A DNA stretch of 64,000 nt from Falsihalocynthiibacter halioticoli (GCF_025802015.1 NZ_JAOYFC010000002.1:496001-560000); one strand, 5' to 3'; shown: positions 1 through 9,302, counted from the stretch's first letter. Notes: a model not told the origin generated them from the letters alone. Translations and numbers: made by a program.

Positions 1-2
1 TC

Positions 3-410
3 CACGCCCGCGCAGCCGATGAAGATATGGCGCGCATTTTGAGCGAAGAGTACGCAAACGGGTCCTATTCCTGTGTTATGCATTGCTTCTCTAGCTCGGC
101 AGAGCTTGCCCGTGCGGCGATCGATCTTGGGTTTTATCTGTCCATGTCCGGCATTGCGACATTCCCCCGCTCGAGCGAATTGCGCGAGATATTCGCTGCG
201 GCACCCGTTGATCGTATCCTTGTCGAAACCGACGCCCCATATCTTGCCCCACCGCCCCATCGCGGCAAACGAAACGAGCCCGCCTATAGTGCGCTCACTG
301 GCGCTGTTGGCGCGGAGGTATTCGGCTTGTCGGTTGAGGAATTTGCCGCACAAACCGAACAAAACTTCGAGCGGCTATTCACAAAAGCTGCGGAGTGGCG
401 CGCGGCATGA
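3..410 (+). CDS. TatD family metal-dependent hydrolase (3' part)
   Basis: Only the last 135 or so codons lie in the window; the reading frame is open from base 3, so the true start is upstream. TatD enzymes are TIM-barrel, divalent-metal nucleases/hydrolases linked to DNA or tRNA quality control. Visible family signatures are HCFSSS (second half of the barrel, metal-binding His) and ETDAPYLAPPPHRGKRNEP, which holds the conserved Asp and the C-terminal PxxxRGK(R)NEP signature. The stop codon overlaps the ATG of the next gene in an ATGA, so the two are probably co-translated; in many alphaproteobacteria this pair follows metG and holB, which cannot be checked here. Family call is solid; the exact paralogue (TatD or YcfH type) is not resolvable from the fragment. 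Confidence 0.93.
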   Translation, partial: HARAADEDMARILSEEYANGSYSCVMHCFSSSAELARAAIDLGFYLSMSGIATFPRSSELREIFAAAPVDRILVETDAPYLAPPPHRGKRNEPAYSALTGAVGAEVFGLSVEEFAAQTEQNFERLFTKAAEWRAA

Positions 411-1204
411 GTTATCGCTTCACCATATTGGGCTGTGGCTCTTCTGGTGGTGTGCCACGCCTTGGCGGCAATTGGGGTGAATGCGATCCTGCCAACCCCA
501 AAAACCGTCGCCAACGTTGCTCTATGCTGGTGGAACGTATCGGGCCAAACGGTATCACCCGTGCGCTGATCGATACCTCTCCTGACATGCGCGCGCAGCT
601 ACTTGCCGCAGACGTTGGCACGCTAGACGGCGTGGTGTTCACCCACCAACACGCCGATCACATGCACGGGCTCGATGACATCCGCCAGATCGTTTTCAAC
701 ACCCGCATCCGCATGCCCGTTTGGGCGGATAGCGACACAACAGAGGCGCTTATCTCGCGGTTTGGCTATGCCTTCGTACAGCCCAAAGGTAGCGATTACC
801 CTCCGATTTGCGAACTCAACGCGATTGGAGACGATCCGTTTTCTGTTTCTGGCGCTGGCGGTGAAATTACGTTCCTGCCCCTTCCTGTCATCCACGGACG
901 GATTGATGCGCTTGGCTTCCGCATTGAAGATCTCGCATATATTCCCGATGTGTCCGACATGCCCGAACAAACGTGGGACCGGCTTCAAGGGCTTGAGTTA
1001 TTAGTGCTGGACGCGTTGCGCCGCAAACCACATCCAAGCCATATCCATCTTGAAAAATCGCTTGAATGGATTGCGAAAGTGGCGCCTCAAAACGCGGTGC
1101 TCACGAACATGCACATCGATCTGGACTACGAGACTCTACGCAACGAACTGCCCGAACATATTGCACCCGCCTTTGACGGGATGGTGCTGACTCTGGAGAG
1201 TTAG
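407..1204 (+). CDS. MBL-fold metallo-hydrolase, PhnP-like phosphodiesterase
   Basis: A 265-residue metallo-beta-lactamase-fold protein. The metal motif HxHxDH appears as THQHADHMHGLDD near residue 82, with further His residues in VIHGR and at HLEKS, and the N-terminus has the GCGSSGGVPR loop typical of the PhnP/RNase Z-like branch. PhnP opens cyclic ribose 1,2-phosphates in phosphonate breakdown, but no phn genes are here, so a general cyclic-phosphate or nucleotide phosphodiesterase is as far as I go. A GTG at 395 is in frame, but the ATG at 407 overlaps the tatD stop (ATGA) and gives the usual MSYRFTILGCG start, so I chose it. Pairing with tatD is common in Rhodobacteraceae (known context), suggesting a housekeeping role. 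Confidence 0.88.
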   Translation: MSYRFTILGCGSSGGVPRLGGNWGECDPANPKNRRQRCSMLVERIGPNGITRALIDTSPDMRAQLLAADVGTLDGVVFTHQHADHMHGLDDIRQIVFNTRIRMPVWADSDTTEALISRFGYAFVQPKGSDYPPICELNAIGDDPFSVSGAGGEITFLPLPVIHGRIDALGFRIEDLAYIPDVSDMPEQTWDRLQGLELLVLDALRRKPHPSHIHLEKSLEWIAKVAPQNAVLTNMHIDLDYETLRNELPEHIAPAFDGMVLTLES

Positions 1205-2134
1205 GTGCAAGCGGCGCTCCACGTCACCCTCCCCGTCTTCCTGATTATCGGAGCTGGGTATCTCGTTGTTTGGCGCAATCTTTTCTCCGACCGCGATGTC
1301 GACGCCCTGATGACCTTCACCCAGAAGTTCGCAATCCCTTGTTTGCTCTTCTCGGTAATTTCGACTTTGGATCTCGCCGCGACAATCAACTTTGGATTGC
1401 TGGCCAGTTTTTATACCGGCGCGACGGTTAGTTTTTTGGCCGGAATTTACGGAGCGCGTCTATTATTTGGCCGCCCTTGGCAAGATTGCGTAGCTATCGG
1501 ATTTTGCGGGCTGTTCTCCAATCTGGTGCTGCTCGGGCTGCCGATAACCGAGCGAGCCTTTGGGCCAGACTCATTAAGCGCCAACTATGCAATTATCGCG
1601 TTTCACTCCCCGTTTTGCTATGCGGTTGGCATTACAGTCATGGAATTTGTTCGCAACAAAAAGAGCGGTGTGATTTCAACGCTTGGTTCGGTTCTGAAAG
1701 CGATTTTCAGCAATGCCTTGGTCATCGGGATCATGCTCGGTCTCGCGACGAACCTACTTGATATCCCTGTTCCGCGAATGGTCTATGAGGCAACCGATTT
1801 GATCGCGAGAGCCGCCCTTCCCGCCGCGTTGTTCGGCCTTGGCGGCGTTCTGTTTCGTTACAAACCCGAAGGCGATATGCGGGTTATCCTCTATGCGATT
1901 TCTCTATCTCTGGTCCTTCATCCGGCGATCACCTTCACACTTGGAAATTGGTTCGAGCTACCAGACGCAAGCCTGCGTTCCGCCACGTTGGCCGCAGCGA
2001 TGGCACCGGGCGTTAACACCTATATTTTCGCAAACATGTACGGAGTTGCCAAACGGGTGGCGGCTTCGACGGTGCTGATCGCAACGGCGACGTCTATCCT
2101 GACAATCGGCTTCTGGCTTTCTGTATTGCCATAG
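1205..2134 (+). CDS. AEC family transporter (auxin efflux carrier-like permease)
   Basis: A 309-residue inner-membrane protein with about ten hydrophobic helices spread over its full length, the normal size for bacterial AEC permeases. It begins with a GTG directly after the TAG stop of the metallo-hydrolase, with no intergenic base, so translational coupling is likely. Motifs fitting the family are the N-terminal PVFLIIGAGYLVV, the FAIPCLLF segment of helix 2, LLGLPITERAFG, and the C-terminal AAAMAPGVNTYIFANMYG, which resembles the conserved discontinuous-helix region. AEC proteins move organic acids such as malate or malonate; the substrate cannot be told from this sequence. Confidence 0.85.
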   Translation: MQAALHVTLPVFLIIGAGYLVVWRNLFSDRDVDALMTFTQKFAIPCLLFSVISTLDLAATINFGLLASFYTGATVSFLAGIYGARLLFGRPWQDCVAIGFCGLFSNLVLLGLPITERAFGPDSLSANYAIIAFHSPFCYAVGITVMEFVRNKKSGVISTLGSVLKAIFSNALVIGIMLGLATNLLDIPVPRMVYEATDLIARAALPAALFGLGGVLFRYKPEGDMRVILYAISLSLVLHPAITFTLGNWFELPDASLRSATLAAAMAPGVNTYIFANMYGVAKRVAASTVLIATATSILTIGFWLSVLP

Positions 2135-2219
2135 CTGTATTTCCGCTGTTCGTTGGTCTAGCCAAACTCTATAATTCGCGAAAACAGCCCCAAAGGGGCC
2201 AAGATCGGAAGCAGATTGA

Positions 2220-3224
2220 ATGACAGGTCGCGCACAACACAGCCAAGATTTCAATATCGTCATTATCGGCCAAAACGGTCGACTTGCTTACGAAGCCCTG
2301 CTGTTTGTGGCAAGTCTGCGCGCCCATTCGCCAGCTTTTACCGGCAGGCTGCTCGTCGCGGAACCCCAAGCCGAAGCTAAATGGAGCGGCACAGACACGC
2401 GCCTGCCGCCACATATCCGCGACGGGCTGGAAGAATACGGCGCAGAGATCATCCCCTTTGTGGCGCACCATTTTGGGGCGGATTACCCCTACGGCAACAA
2501 AATCGAAGCACTACTTGCCATGCCCAAGGGCGAACCCTTCATATTTTTTGATACCGATACGCTGATCACGGGAGAGATCACCGATATCCCCTTCAACTTC
2601 GCCAAACCAAGCGCCTCCATGCAACGCGAGGATACCTGGCCCAAGCAAGAGTTGTACGGCCCCGGATATACTCAAACCTGGAAGTCTCTCTATGACAAGT
2701 TTGGCCTTGATTTTGAGAGCTCGCTTGATCTTACAAAACCCGATGAATTTTGGGAGCGCTACCTCTACTTCAATGCGGGATGGTTCTTTTATGAGTGCCC
2801 GCAACGATTTGGTGCCACGTTTTTGGAATATGCGCTCGCCATTCGGGATGACGCGCCAGAAGAGCTGATCTGCCAACCTCTGGATCCTTGGCTGGACCAG
2901 GTTGCACTTCCTCTTGTCGTTCATGCTTTGGGCGGAGGCCGAAATACGATTCCGCATGGGCTGCTGGATGGCGAGGTATCGTGCCACTATCGATTGATGC
3001 CGCTTCTCTACGCAAGGGAAAGTGATCGCGTAGTTGATCTTCTGGAACAGGTCGCAGCACCAAACAAGCTTAAGAAACGACTAAAACAATATGACCCATT
3101 TAAGCGCATGATTTATCAGGGAAGAGGCCGTAAAGCACGAGCGCTTTTTGATCAGAATAACCTCCCTAAACGTGAAGCAGCCATACGAAATGCGCTCAAG
3201 CGTAACGGCTTTTGGCTTCGATAG
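2220..3224 (+). CDS. glycosyltransferase-like protein with a DTD motif
   Basis: A 334-residue soluble protein. After a beta-strand start (FNIVIIGQNGRLAYEALLF) it has YGNKIEALL and FIFFDTDTLITG around residue 113, a layout like the DxD nucleotide-sugar/metal site of GT-A fold glycosyltransferases (GT8-like). A second stretch, YLYFNAGWFFYECP, matches the acceptor-side NxG motif of such enzymes. The tail from about residue 275 is basic. It lies 85 bases after the AEC gene and 82 before metY, with no polysaccharide genes beside it. The fold-level assignment rests on the DxD context only; donor and acceptor are unknown. Confidence 0.6.
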   Translation: MTGRAQHSQDFNIVIIGQNGRLAYEALLFVASLRAHSPAFTGRLLVAEPQAEAKWSGTDTRLPPHIRDGLEEYGAEIIPFVAHHFGADYPYGNKIEALLAMPKGEPFIFFDTDTLITGEITDIPFNFAKPSASMQREDTWPKQELYGPGYTQTWKSLYDKFGLDFESSLDLTKPDEFWERYLYFNAGWFFYECPQRFGATFLEYALAIRDDAPEELICQPLDPWLDQVALPLVVHALGGGRNTIPHGLLDGEVSCHYRLMPLLYARESDRVVDLLEQVAAPNKLKKRLKQYDPFKRMIYQGRGRKARALFDQNNLPKREAAIRNALKRNGFWLR

Positions 3225-3306
3225 AAGAACTGCGCTGTGACAATAAAGCGTTGTTGCCGGTAGCGGGAATAGCTTAGGCTCTGGGCATTACAAACCGGAG
3301 GAAATT

Positions 3307-4596
3307 ATGAGCGACGCAAAACAGCTCGGCTTCAACACATTGCAAATTCACGCTGGCGCAACGCCGGACCCTACAACAGGCGCTCGCCAGACGCCCATTT
3401 ACCAATCTACGGCATATGCTTTTCGCGATGCGGAACACGCTGCCAAACTGTTCAATCTTCAAGAAGTCGGGTTCATCTATTCTCGCCTGACCAACCCGAC
3501 CGTTGCTGTACTTGCCGAACGCATTGCCACCCTTGAAGGCGGCGTTGGCGCGGTGTGCTGCTCTTCCGGACACGCGGCGCAAATCATGGCGCTCTTCCCG
3601 CTCATGGGTCCAGGCAAAAACGTTGTTGCCTCAACGCGCCTTTATGGCGGGACAATCACCCAATTCAGCCAAACCATCAAACGTTTCGGCTGGACCGCGA
3701 AGTTTGTTGATTTCGACGACGAGGCCGCAGTTGCGGACGCAATTGACGAGGATACACGTGCTGTCTTCTGCGAAAGTATCGCGAACCCTGGCGGTTACAT
3801 CACTGACATTCCCGCAATCGCCAAAATCGCAGATGCAAAGGGCCTTCCGCTGATTGTCGACAACACTTCGGCAACGCCATACCTCTGTAATCCAATCGAG
3901 CTCGGCGCGACGTTGGTTGTCCATTCGACAACCAAATATCTAACAGGCAACGGTACGGTCACAGGCGGTTGCGTTGTCGACAGCGGCAAGTTCGACTGGT
4001 CAGCGAGCGATAAGTTTCCATCGCTCTCGCAACCGGAACCCGCCTATCACGGATTGGTCTTTCATGAAGCGCTTGGTCCGATGGCGTTCACATTCCACTC
4101 CATTGCAATCGGCCTGCGTGATCTTGGTATGACTATGAACCCGCAAGGCGCACATTACACTTTGATGGGCATCGAAACGCTTTCGCTTCGCATGGAACGT
4201 CATGTCGAAAACGCAATGGAACTGGCAAGCTGGCTTGAGAAAGACCCGCGTGTTGAGGCTGTGACCTACGCTGGGCTCCCTTCTTCGCCTTACAATGATC
4301 GGGTTGCAACGGTTTGTCCGAAGGGCGCCGGGGCGCTGTTCACAGTCGCGCTCAAAGGCGGGTATGACGCCTGCATCAAACTTGTGGACAATCTCGAGAT
4401 ATTCAGCCACGTGGCCAATCTCGGCGATACACGCAGCCTGATTATTCACTCGGCCTCGACTACGCACCGCCAATTGACCGAGGAGCAACAGATCAAAGCT
4501 GGCGCCTCTCCGAACGTGGTTCGGCTGTCTATTGGCATCGAAGATGTAAATGATTTGAAAGCAGACCTTGATCAGGCCCTCGCAAAGGCTCAATAA
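3307..4596 (+). CDS. metY: O-acetylhomoserine aminocarboxypropyltransferase (sulfhydrylase)
   Basis: A 429-residue PLP enzyme of the Cys/Met gamma-family. MetY condenses O-acetyl-L-homoserine with sulfide to give homocysteine in the cytoplasm. The N-terminal FNTLQIHAGATPDPTTGAR and TPIYQSTAYAF are characteristic; the PLP-lysine motif VHSTTKYLTGNG sits near residue 208 and SLIIHSASTTHRQL near the C-terminus is the usual substrate-carboxylate region. Length favours MetY (about 430) over the shorter MetZ or cystathionine enzymes (about 390). The SD GGAGG at 3297-3301 is well placed before the ATG. It is monocistronic in appearance, ending in a 10-bp inverted repeat. Homoserine for the pathway would come from the hom product at 54.3 kb. 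Confidence 0.92.
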   Translation: MSDAKQLGFNTLQIHAGATPDPTTGARQTPIYQSTAYAFRDAEHAAKLFNLQEVGFIYSRLTNPTVAVLAERIATLEGGVGAVCCSSGHAAQIMALFPLMGPGKNVVASTRLYGGTITQFSQTIKRFGWTAKFVDFDDEAAVADAIDEDTRAVFCESIANPGGYITDIPAIAKIADAKGLPLIVDNTSATPYLCNPIELGATLVVHSTTKYLTGNGTVTGGCVVDSGKFDWSASDKFPSLSQPEPAYHGLVFHEALGPMAFTFHSIAIGLRDLGMTMNPQGAHYTLMGIETLSLRMERHVENAMELASWLEKDPRVEAVTYAGLPSSPYNDRVATVCPKGAGALFTVALKGGYDACIKLVDNLEIFSHVANLGDTRSLIIHSASTTHRQLTEEQQIKAGASPNVVRLSIGIEDVNDLKADLDQALAKAQ

Positions 4597-4611
4597 TCAG
4601 AAAATAAAAAT

Positions 4612-4636
4612 GAGTGGGCAATTGATTTGCCCACTC
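4612..4636. terminator. inverted repeat after metY, possible terminator
   Basis: A perfect 10-bp stem (GAGTGGGCAA / TTGCCCACTC) with a 5-base loop starts 16 bases after the metY stop. On the plus strand it is followed by an A tract rather than a U tract; on the minus strand it is followed by a T-rich run. Position suggests it ends metY transcription, but it does not meet the strict intrinsic-terminator pattern in that direction. Confidence 0.6.
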
Positions 4637-4738
4637 GATAAAAAAAGCAGTAAAAGTAACGGCAATATACCGCCAGAGGCGCGTGTTTAATCGCCAATCA
4701 GGTGACCAGAACGCCAAAATATGCGATAGATCAGGACA

Positions 4739-7555
4739 ATGAAATCCAGTTTTGCACTTCTATTCTCCCTCGACGGAATCCGACTTTTGTCGCGCGCATC
4801 CGGCGGTTGGCGGAGCGTAGGCGAAACAGATTTCGAGTCTGGCGATCTGAAGGATGCTCTCGCCTATCTTCGCGACAAAGCAAGACGCCTTTCCGCAAAT
4901 GGCGTAACCACCAAACTCGTCATTCCAAACGCTCAAATTCTGTACACGAGCGTCACCGCACCCGGTCCAGATGACGCCTCCCGCGCCGAACAAATTCGCA
5001 GCTCGCTTGAGGGCATGACGCCCTATCCCGTGGACGAACTAACATTTGATTGGCGGGAGAACGGCGACCTCGTGCAGGTTGCTGCTGTAGCAAATGAAAC
5101 GCTCGAAGAGGCAGAGGCTTTTGCCTGTGACCACCGCTTCAATCCGCTGTCATTCGTCGCCATCCCTGAAGAGGGCACATACGAGGGCGAGCCATTCTTC
5201 GGGGCGTCCAAATACTCTGAAACAATCCTTGATGACGGTGACATCGTAGAGCCAGACTCCGAAGCCATCAAAATATTGGACAAAGGAACAGAACAGAACT
5301 TCTGGGCCGATGTGGATGAAACAGAGGAGCCCCTTCTCGTTGATCCAGACACAGATGAGATGGTCGTAGAAGATGCGGCTGATGACGATGAATCGACGTT
5401 GGACGAGGCTCCAGCAAGCGCAGAGGCGCAAGACCAGCCCGAAGATGAAGCACCTTTAGAGAGTGAGGAAGTAAGCACCTTCGATGAACTGGAGGACACT
5501 CAGCCCGAAGACCTTATTGATGAAGTAGCAGATGAGGAAGAGGAAGAGCGCCCCTCAACTAACCTCACCAAAGCGGAAATCGACCTTGAGCAATTCATTT
5601 CAGAGCGCGGCAAATCATCAAACGCTGCGCCCGAGGTTGTCGTTCCGCCGTTACCACCAGAGTTTGCAAACGCAAAAGGAACAACTGCGCTCCCCGATGA
5701 CCTCGCAGAAGTTGCTGCCAAGCAGGATGAAGCAAAAGACTCGCCGTTTAAATCGGTGCGCAACAACGCTCCAAGTCTTGGGCCAGCTCAACGCCCAACA
5801 GAATTGGGAGCGCCACCGAAAGAACTCCGACATATCATAGAAGACACGCAGAAACCTTCGGAGCCTGAAAAGCCCGAAGGAAAAGAGCCTAAGAAGTCCT
5901 CAGAAGACAGCTCGGGCAAGAAATTCGCCACATTGGCTTCGGCGGTTCACTTCGGCAAAAAGTGGCAGGCACAAGAAGATGCCCCAGCGCCCGACACAGA
6001 AGCGGAAACCAGCTCTTCCAATGAAGATATCGGTGCTAAATCTCTAGATGACGCTGATTTAGAGCCGCCAGTTAGTGTCCTAAAGCCCACGATCGTTGTA
6101 AGCGAGACCGGCACACATACAGAAAGCGAAAGTGAAGCAGTCGGTGGAACGGATACTGCCCTCCCAGACACTGCGGCACTTGCGCAGAGCCTTGGCGGAC
6201 ACGCCGATGAGCAAGAGATAACGGAACACGAAGCACAAAGCGCCAATAGCGAGCCAAACAAAAAGCGTCCCCCTGCATTGCTTTGGGGGCTTGTGGCCGC
6301 TTCTGCTCTCATCGCGGCTGGCGCTTTGTGGTTGAACCGAGGCGACGAGATAGCCGCAAGCGATACTGCACCCGAGGGGCTGAGCGAGTTCAACCAAGAT
6401 TTGACGCCACCTACAGATACAGTAGCGCTCGAACTTGACGGCGCAACAGTTGCAACCGAAGGCGAGACACGCCCAACTGTTGAGTCTCAAGTTGCGCAAC
6501 CCGCAACAGAAACGGCGGATACAGATACAGCGCCTCTCGCACCAGAAACAGAGAGCACCTCTGTTGCCGATATAGAAGTTGCGACCGAAGAGCCGACACT
6601 CGCCCAACCTCTCTCACTAAGCGAAGCGCAAGAAGCCTATGCGTCGAGCGGGATTTGGCAACGCGCCGTAAACGATATTCAGCTTCCGGCGAATAACTCC
6701 TTTGACAGCTTCTACGAGCCTTCATTGGATCCGGAGTTTACCGCTCTGGATGCCGTGGCCCTTCCGTCCCCGCTAGAGACAGACGATCTTCCGCTACCGC
6801 CTCTGCCAAGTCCGGCCCCAGCAGGGACGACCTTTGTGCTGGACGAAAACGGATTGGTCACACCAAGCAGCGAAGGCACGATCAACCCCGACGGAATTTT
6901 GGTCATCTCAGGCCCGCCAAGCAAACGCGCTGCAGTGCGCCCTGCGGATGCGCCTCAATCAGTTGTCGCGGAAACCGCGCAACCCGATTTGCCACGACGT
7001 CGCCCTCCCTCGCGTCCGAGCGATTTGGCGGAACTGTTTGAGAAATCACAATACGGTGGCCGAACATTGAGCCAACTGGCGGCGCTAAAGCCGGTTGCGC
7101 GCCCTGAGTCAGAGCAAATCGCAGCAGCAATAGCCAGCGCATCCACAGCGGTATCTACTTCACCACTCGCTGTAGCAACCTCACCCGCGCCACTTAGTCG
7201 TCCGAAAGATTTTGCGGCGTTGGTCGAGAAAGCCAAAGCAGACCCTGCAAATATCGCACAAAAACAGCGCGTTGCCGTTCAAACGAAAAGCGCACCAGTC
7301 ATTCCGACCCGCGCGAACGTAGCCAAAGCAGCAACCCAGAAAAAGGCGATCAATACGCGTAAAGTTGCGCTTATCGGGGTCTTTGGAACCACGAGCAAAC
7401 GCACTGCTCTAGTGCGCCTTCCGACAGGAAAATACGTGAATGTAGAGATCGGGGATCGCGTGGATGGCGGCAAGGTTGCCGCGATCGGCGCAGACGAACT
7501 GCGTTACGTTAAAGGCGGACGTAATATTATTCTTAGAATGCCGCCGCGCGGATAA
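4739..7555 (+). CDS. 938-residue membrane protein with PilM/GspL-like head and GspC/PilP-like tail
   Basis: No single family is recognised. Residues 1-160 form a compact domain (start MKSSFALLFSLDGIRLLSRA; LVIPNAQILYTSV; SRAEQIRSSLEGMTPYPVDE) resembling the cytoplasmic actin-like part of GspL/PilM. Residues about 165-505 are very acidic, Pro/Ser/Glu-rich and probably disordered. One transmembrane helix follows near 512-533 (PALLWGLVAASALIAAGALW), then a long low-complexity, presumably periplasmic segment rich in Ala/Thr/Glu/Pro. The last 65 residues (KVALIGVFGTTSKRTALVRL ... YVNVEIGDRVDGGKVAAIG) look like the small beta-domain of GspC/PilP, which holds secretins. So one chain seems to join pieces that are separate proteins in type II secretion or type IV pili. 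No secretin, ATPase or pilin gene is nearby. Homologues are often annotated hypothetical; the domain reading is inference. Confidence 0.65.
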   Translation: MKSSFALLFSLDGIRLLSRASGGWRSVGETDFESGDLKDALAYLRDKARRLSANGVTTKLVIPNAQILYTSVTAPGPDDASRAEQIRSSLEGMTPYPVDELTFDWRENGDLVQVAAVANETLEEAEAFACDHRFNPLSFVAIPEEGTYEGEPFFGASKYSETILDDGDIVEPDSEAIKILDKGTEQNFWADVDETEEPLLVDPDTDEMVVEDAADDDESTLDEAPASAEAQDQPEDEAPLESEEVSTFDELEDTQPEDLIDEVADEEEEERPSTNLTKAEIDLEQFISERGKSSNAAPEVVVPPLPPEFANAKGTTALPDDLAEVAAKQDEAKDSPFKSVRNNAPSLGPAQRPTELGAPPKELRHIIEDTQKPSEPEKPEGKEPKKSSEDSSGKKFATLASAVHFGKKWQAQEDAPAPDTEAETSSSNEDIGAKSLDDADLEPPVSVLKPTIVVSETGTHTESESEAVGGTDTALPDTAALAQSLGGHADEQEITEHEAQSANSEPNKKRPPALLWGLVAASALIAAGALWLNRGDEIAASDTAPEGLSEFNQDLTPPTDTVALELDGATVATEGETRPTVESQVAQPATETADTDTAPLAPETESTSVADIEVATEEPTLAQPLSLSEAQEAYASSGIWQRAVNDIQLPANNSFDSFYEPSLDPEFTALDAVALPSPLETDDLPLPPLPSPAPAGTTFVLDENGLVTPSSEGTINPDGILVISGPPSKRAAVRPADAPQSVVAETAQPDLPRRRPPSRPSDLAELFEKSQYGGRTLSQLAALKPVARPESEQIAAAIASASTAVSTSPLAVATSPAPLSRPKDFAALVEKAKADPANIAQKQRVAVQTKSAPVIPTRANVAKAATQKKAINTRKVALIGVFGTTSKRTALVRLPTGKYVNVEIGDRVDGGKVAAIGADELRYVKGGRNIILRMPPRG

Positions 7556-7597
7556 ACACGATGCCTCTCGCGCGACGGCTGCCGTTGCCGGCTTATT

Positions 7598-7623
7598 GAT
7601 GTGGCCTATTCGGCGGCCACATC
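7598..7623. terminator. inverted repeat between convergent genes
   Basis: A 9-bp perfect stem (GATGTGGCC / GGCCACATC) with an 8-base loop lies in the 50-base gap between the 938-residue gene and hppD and covers the hppD stop codon. No U tract follows on either strand, so it is only a candidate two-way terminator. Confidence 0.45.
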
Positions 7624-8712
7624 CCCTCCCAACTCGCCGTTATCAATCTGCTCTTGTTCGATGGATTCAAACAGCGCTTTGAAGTTTCCTTCGCCGAAAC
7701 CATCATCCCCTTTACGCTGAATAAATTCAAAGAAGATCGGGCCGATAACGGTTTTTGAGAAAATTTGCAGCAAGATTTTGGTTTCTCCGCCGTCCACGAC
7801 GCCTTCGCCATCAATCAGGATGCCGTGTTTTTTCATCCGTTCGATCGGTTCATCGTGGCCAACAACACGCTCTTTGGAGAGCTTATAATAAGTATCTGGC
7901 GGGCCTGGCATGAATTTTAGGCCGTTTTCAGCAATCTGATCGGTCGCGGCATAGATATCCTCGCTCCCTACCGCGATATGCTGAATGCCTTCGCCGTTGT
8001 AGCGCTTGAGGTAAGCGACAATCTGGCCGGTCTCTCCGCGATCTTCGTTGATTGGAATACGAATGCGGCCACATGGCGAAGTCAGTGCGCGGCTCAAGAG
8101 ACCTGTATATTTCCCTTCAATGTCAAAGAACCGGATCTGCTTGAACCCGAAAATGTTACCGTAGAAGTCAAACCAGACATCCATATTTCCCTTGTGGACG
8201 TTGTGAGTCAGGTGATCGAGATAATAGAAACCGACGCCTTCAACAGGTTCGGTCTTGTGGAAAACAAACTCCTCATAAGCCGAGCCATATGGGCCATAGG
8301 CATCAATGAAATAGATCAAAGAGCCGCCAATTCCGACAATCGCTGGCACATCCAAAGCTTTGGTTGGCCCCTCAAACGGCGTCGCACCCTTTGAAACGGC
8401 ATGCGCGAACGCTTTGTCCGCATCGACAACGCGCCATCCCATCGAGGCCGCACAGGGGCCATGCTCTTTCACAAACTCCATCGCCATGCTTCCAGGCTCG
8501 GCGTTGATGATGTAGGTGATATCGCCCTGCTGCCAAAGTTCGATTGCTTTTTCTTTGTGGGTCGCGGTGTGTTCGTAGCCCATGCGCTTAAAAAGATCTC
8601 GAAGCTCTTGCGGGTTCTCGTGAGCGAACTCAACGAATTCGAATCCGTCCGTGCCTGCTGGGTTTTCTTCAGTAATGCCTTGGCGTGGGGAATTGTGGGG
8701 GAATGGTCCCAT
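7606..8712 (-). CDS. hppD: 4-hydroxyphenylpyruvate dioxygenase
   Basis: Converts 4-hydroxyphenylpyruvate to homogentisate with O2 and Fe(II), in tyrosine catabolism. The 368-residue product has the two vicinal-oxygen-chelate repeats of the family. The likely iron ligands are His in DHLTHNV (about 167), His in GIQHIAVGS (about 245) and Glu in PIFFEFIQRKGDDGFGEGN (about 328); that last stretch is the signature of the enzyme. I start at ATG 8712 (MGPFPHNSPRQ) because AGGAGA lies 8 bases upstream; a longer open frame to 8805 runs into the divergent regulator and is unlikely to be translated. Homogentisate dioxygenase and maleylacetoacetate isomerase are not in the window. The divergent Lrp-type gene is the obvious candidate regulator. 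Confidence 0.95.
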   Translation of the reverse strand: MGPFPHNSPRQGITEENPAGTDGFEFVEFAHENPQELRDLFKRMGYEHTATHKEKAIELWQQGDITYIINAEPGSMAMEFVKEHGPCAASMGWRVVDADKAFAHAVSKGATPFEGPTKALDVPAIVGIGGSLIYFIDAYGPYGSAYEEFVFHKTEPVEGVGFYYLDHLTHNVHKGNMDVWFDFYGNIFGFKQIRFFDIEGKYTGLLSRALTSPCGRIRIPINEDRGETGQIVAYLKRYNGEGIQHIAVGSEDIYAATDQIAENGLKFMPGPPDTYYKLSKERVVGHDEPIERMKKHGILIDGEGVVDGGETKILLQIFSKTVIGPIFFEFIQRKGDDGFGEGNFKALFESIEQEQIDNGELGGDVAAE

Positions 8713-8828
8713 GTTTGGTATCTCCTGTTCGCGTTGGCTATTTATATCGCGCCAAAGATGCGTGCTGTACGCGTATTTAAGGCTAAGAACTGTTGAAATG
8801 CACAATACTTGCGCTTAATCTCACATTT

Positions 8829-9302
8829 ATGCAAAAGACGCGCCCCGAACTCGACAGAATTGATCGTGATCTCCTCGCCGCACTTCAGCATGACGCGCGA
8901 CTGACTGCACAGGAACTGGGTGAAAAACTTGGGCTTAGCAGCAGTCAGGTCGGCCGACGTCGCCAGCGGCTTGAAAACGAAGGGATCATCGACCACTACA
9001 GCGCGCGGCTAAACCCGAATGCGCTTGGTTTGACCGTGCAGGCCTTTGTTGAGGTCACAATGGCCAATCACGGGGCCCAAAACGCATCGGAATTTATGCG
9101 GCTTATTGGAACGCGACCAGAGGTAACATCTGCGTGGACGATGACGGGAGCCGCCGACTATATGCTGCGTTGCTATTGTGAAGATCTCGCTGCCCTAAAC
9201 AGGCTCATTCAGGACGTGCTGCTTCCACACCCATCAATCGCACGTGTTCAAAGCCAGATTGTAATGGATCAGTTCAAGACGGACGCGCCGCTTCCTCTTT
9301 AA
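8829..9302 (+). CDS. Lrp/AsnC family transcriptional regulator
   Basis: A 157-residue DNA-binding protein: N-terminal winged helix-turn-helix (LDRIDRDLLAALQHDARLTA, then ELGEKLGLSSSQVGRRRQRL) and a C-terminal RAM/AsnC effector domain (LTVQAFVEVTM; GAADYMLRCYCEDL). Length is normal for the family. An in-frame ATG at 8793 exists, but the ATG at 8829 gives the canonical MxxxxELDRIDRDLL start. It is transcribed away from hppD with 116 bases between start codons, the usual arrangement for Lrp-type regulators of amino-acid catabolic genes, so control of hppD in response to tyrosine or a related amino acid is a reasonable inference. Confidence 0.9.
   Translation: MQKTRPELDRIDRDLLAALQHDARLTAQELGEKLGLSSSQVGRRRQRLENEGIIDHYSARLNPNALGLTVQAFVEVTMANHGAQNASEFMRLIGTRPEVTSAWTMTGAADYMLRCYCEDLAALNRLIQDVLLPHPSIARVQSQIVMDQFKTDAPLPL

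Noticed and set aside
3225..3306. SAM-II riboswitch before metY
   Set aside because: No pseudoknot pattern or conserved core; only an ordinary SD was found in the 82-base gap.
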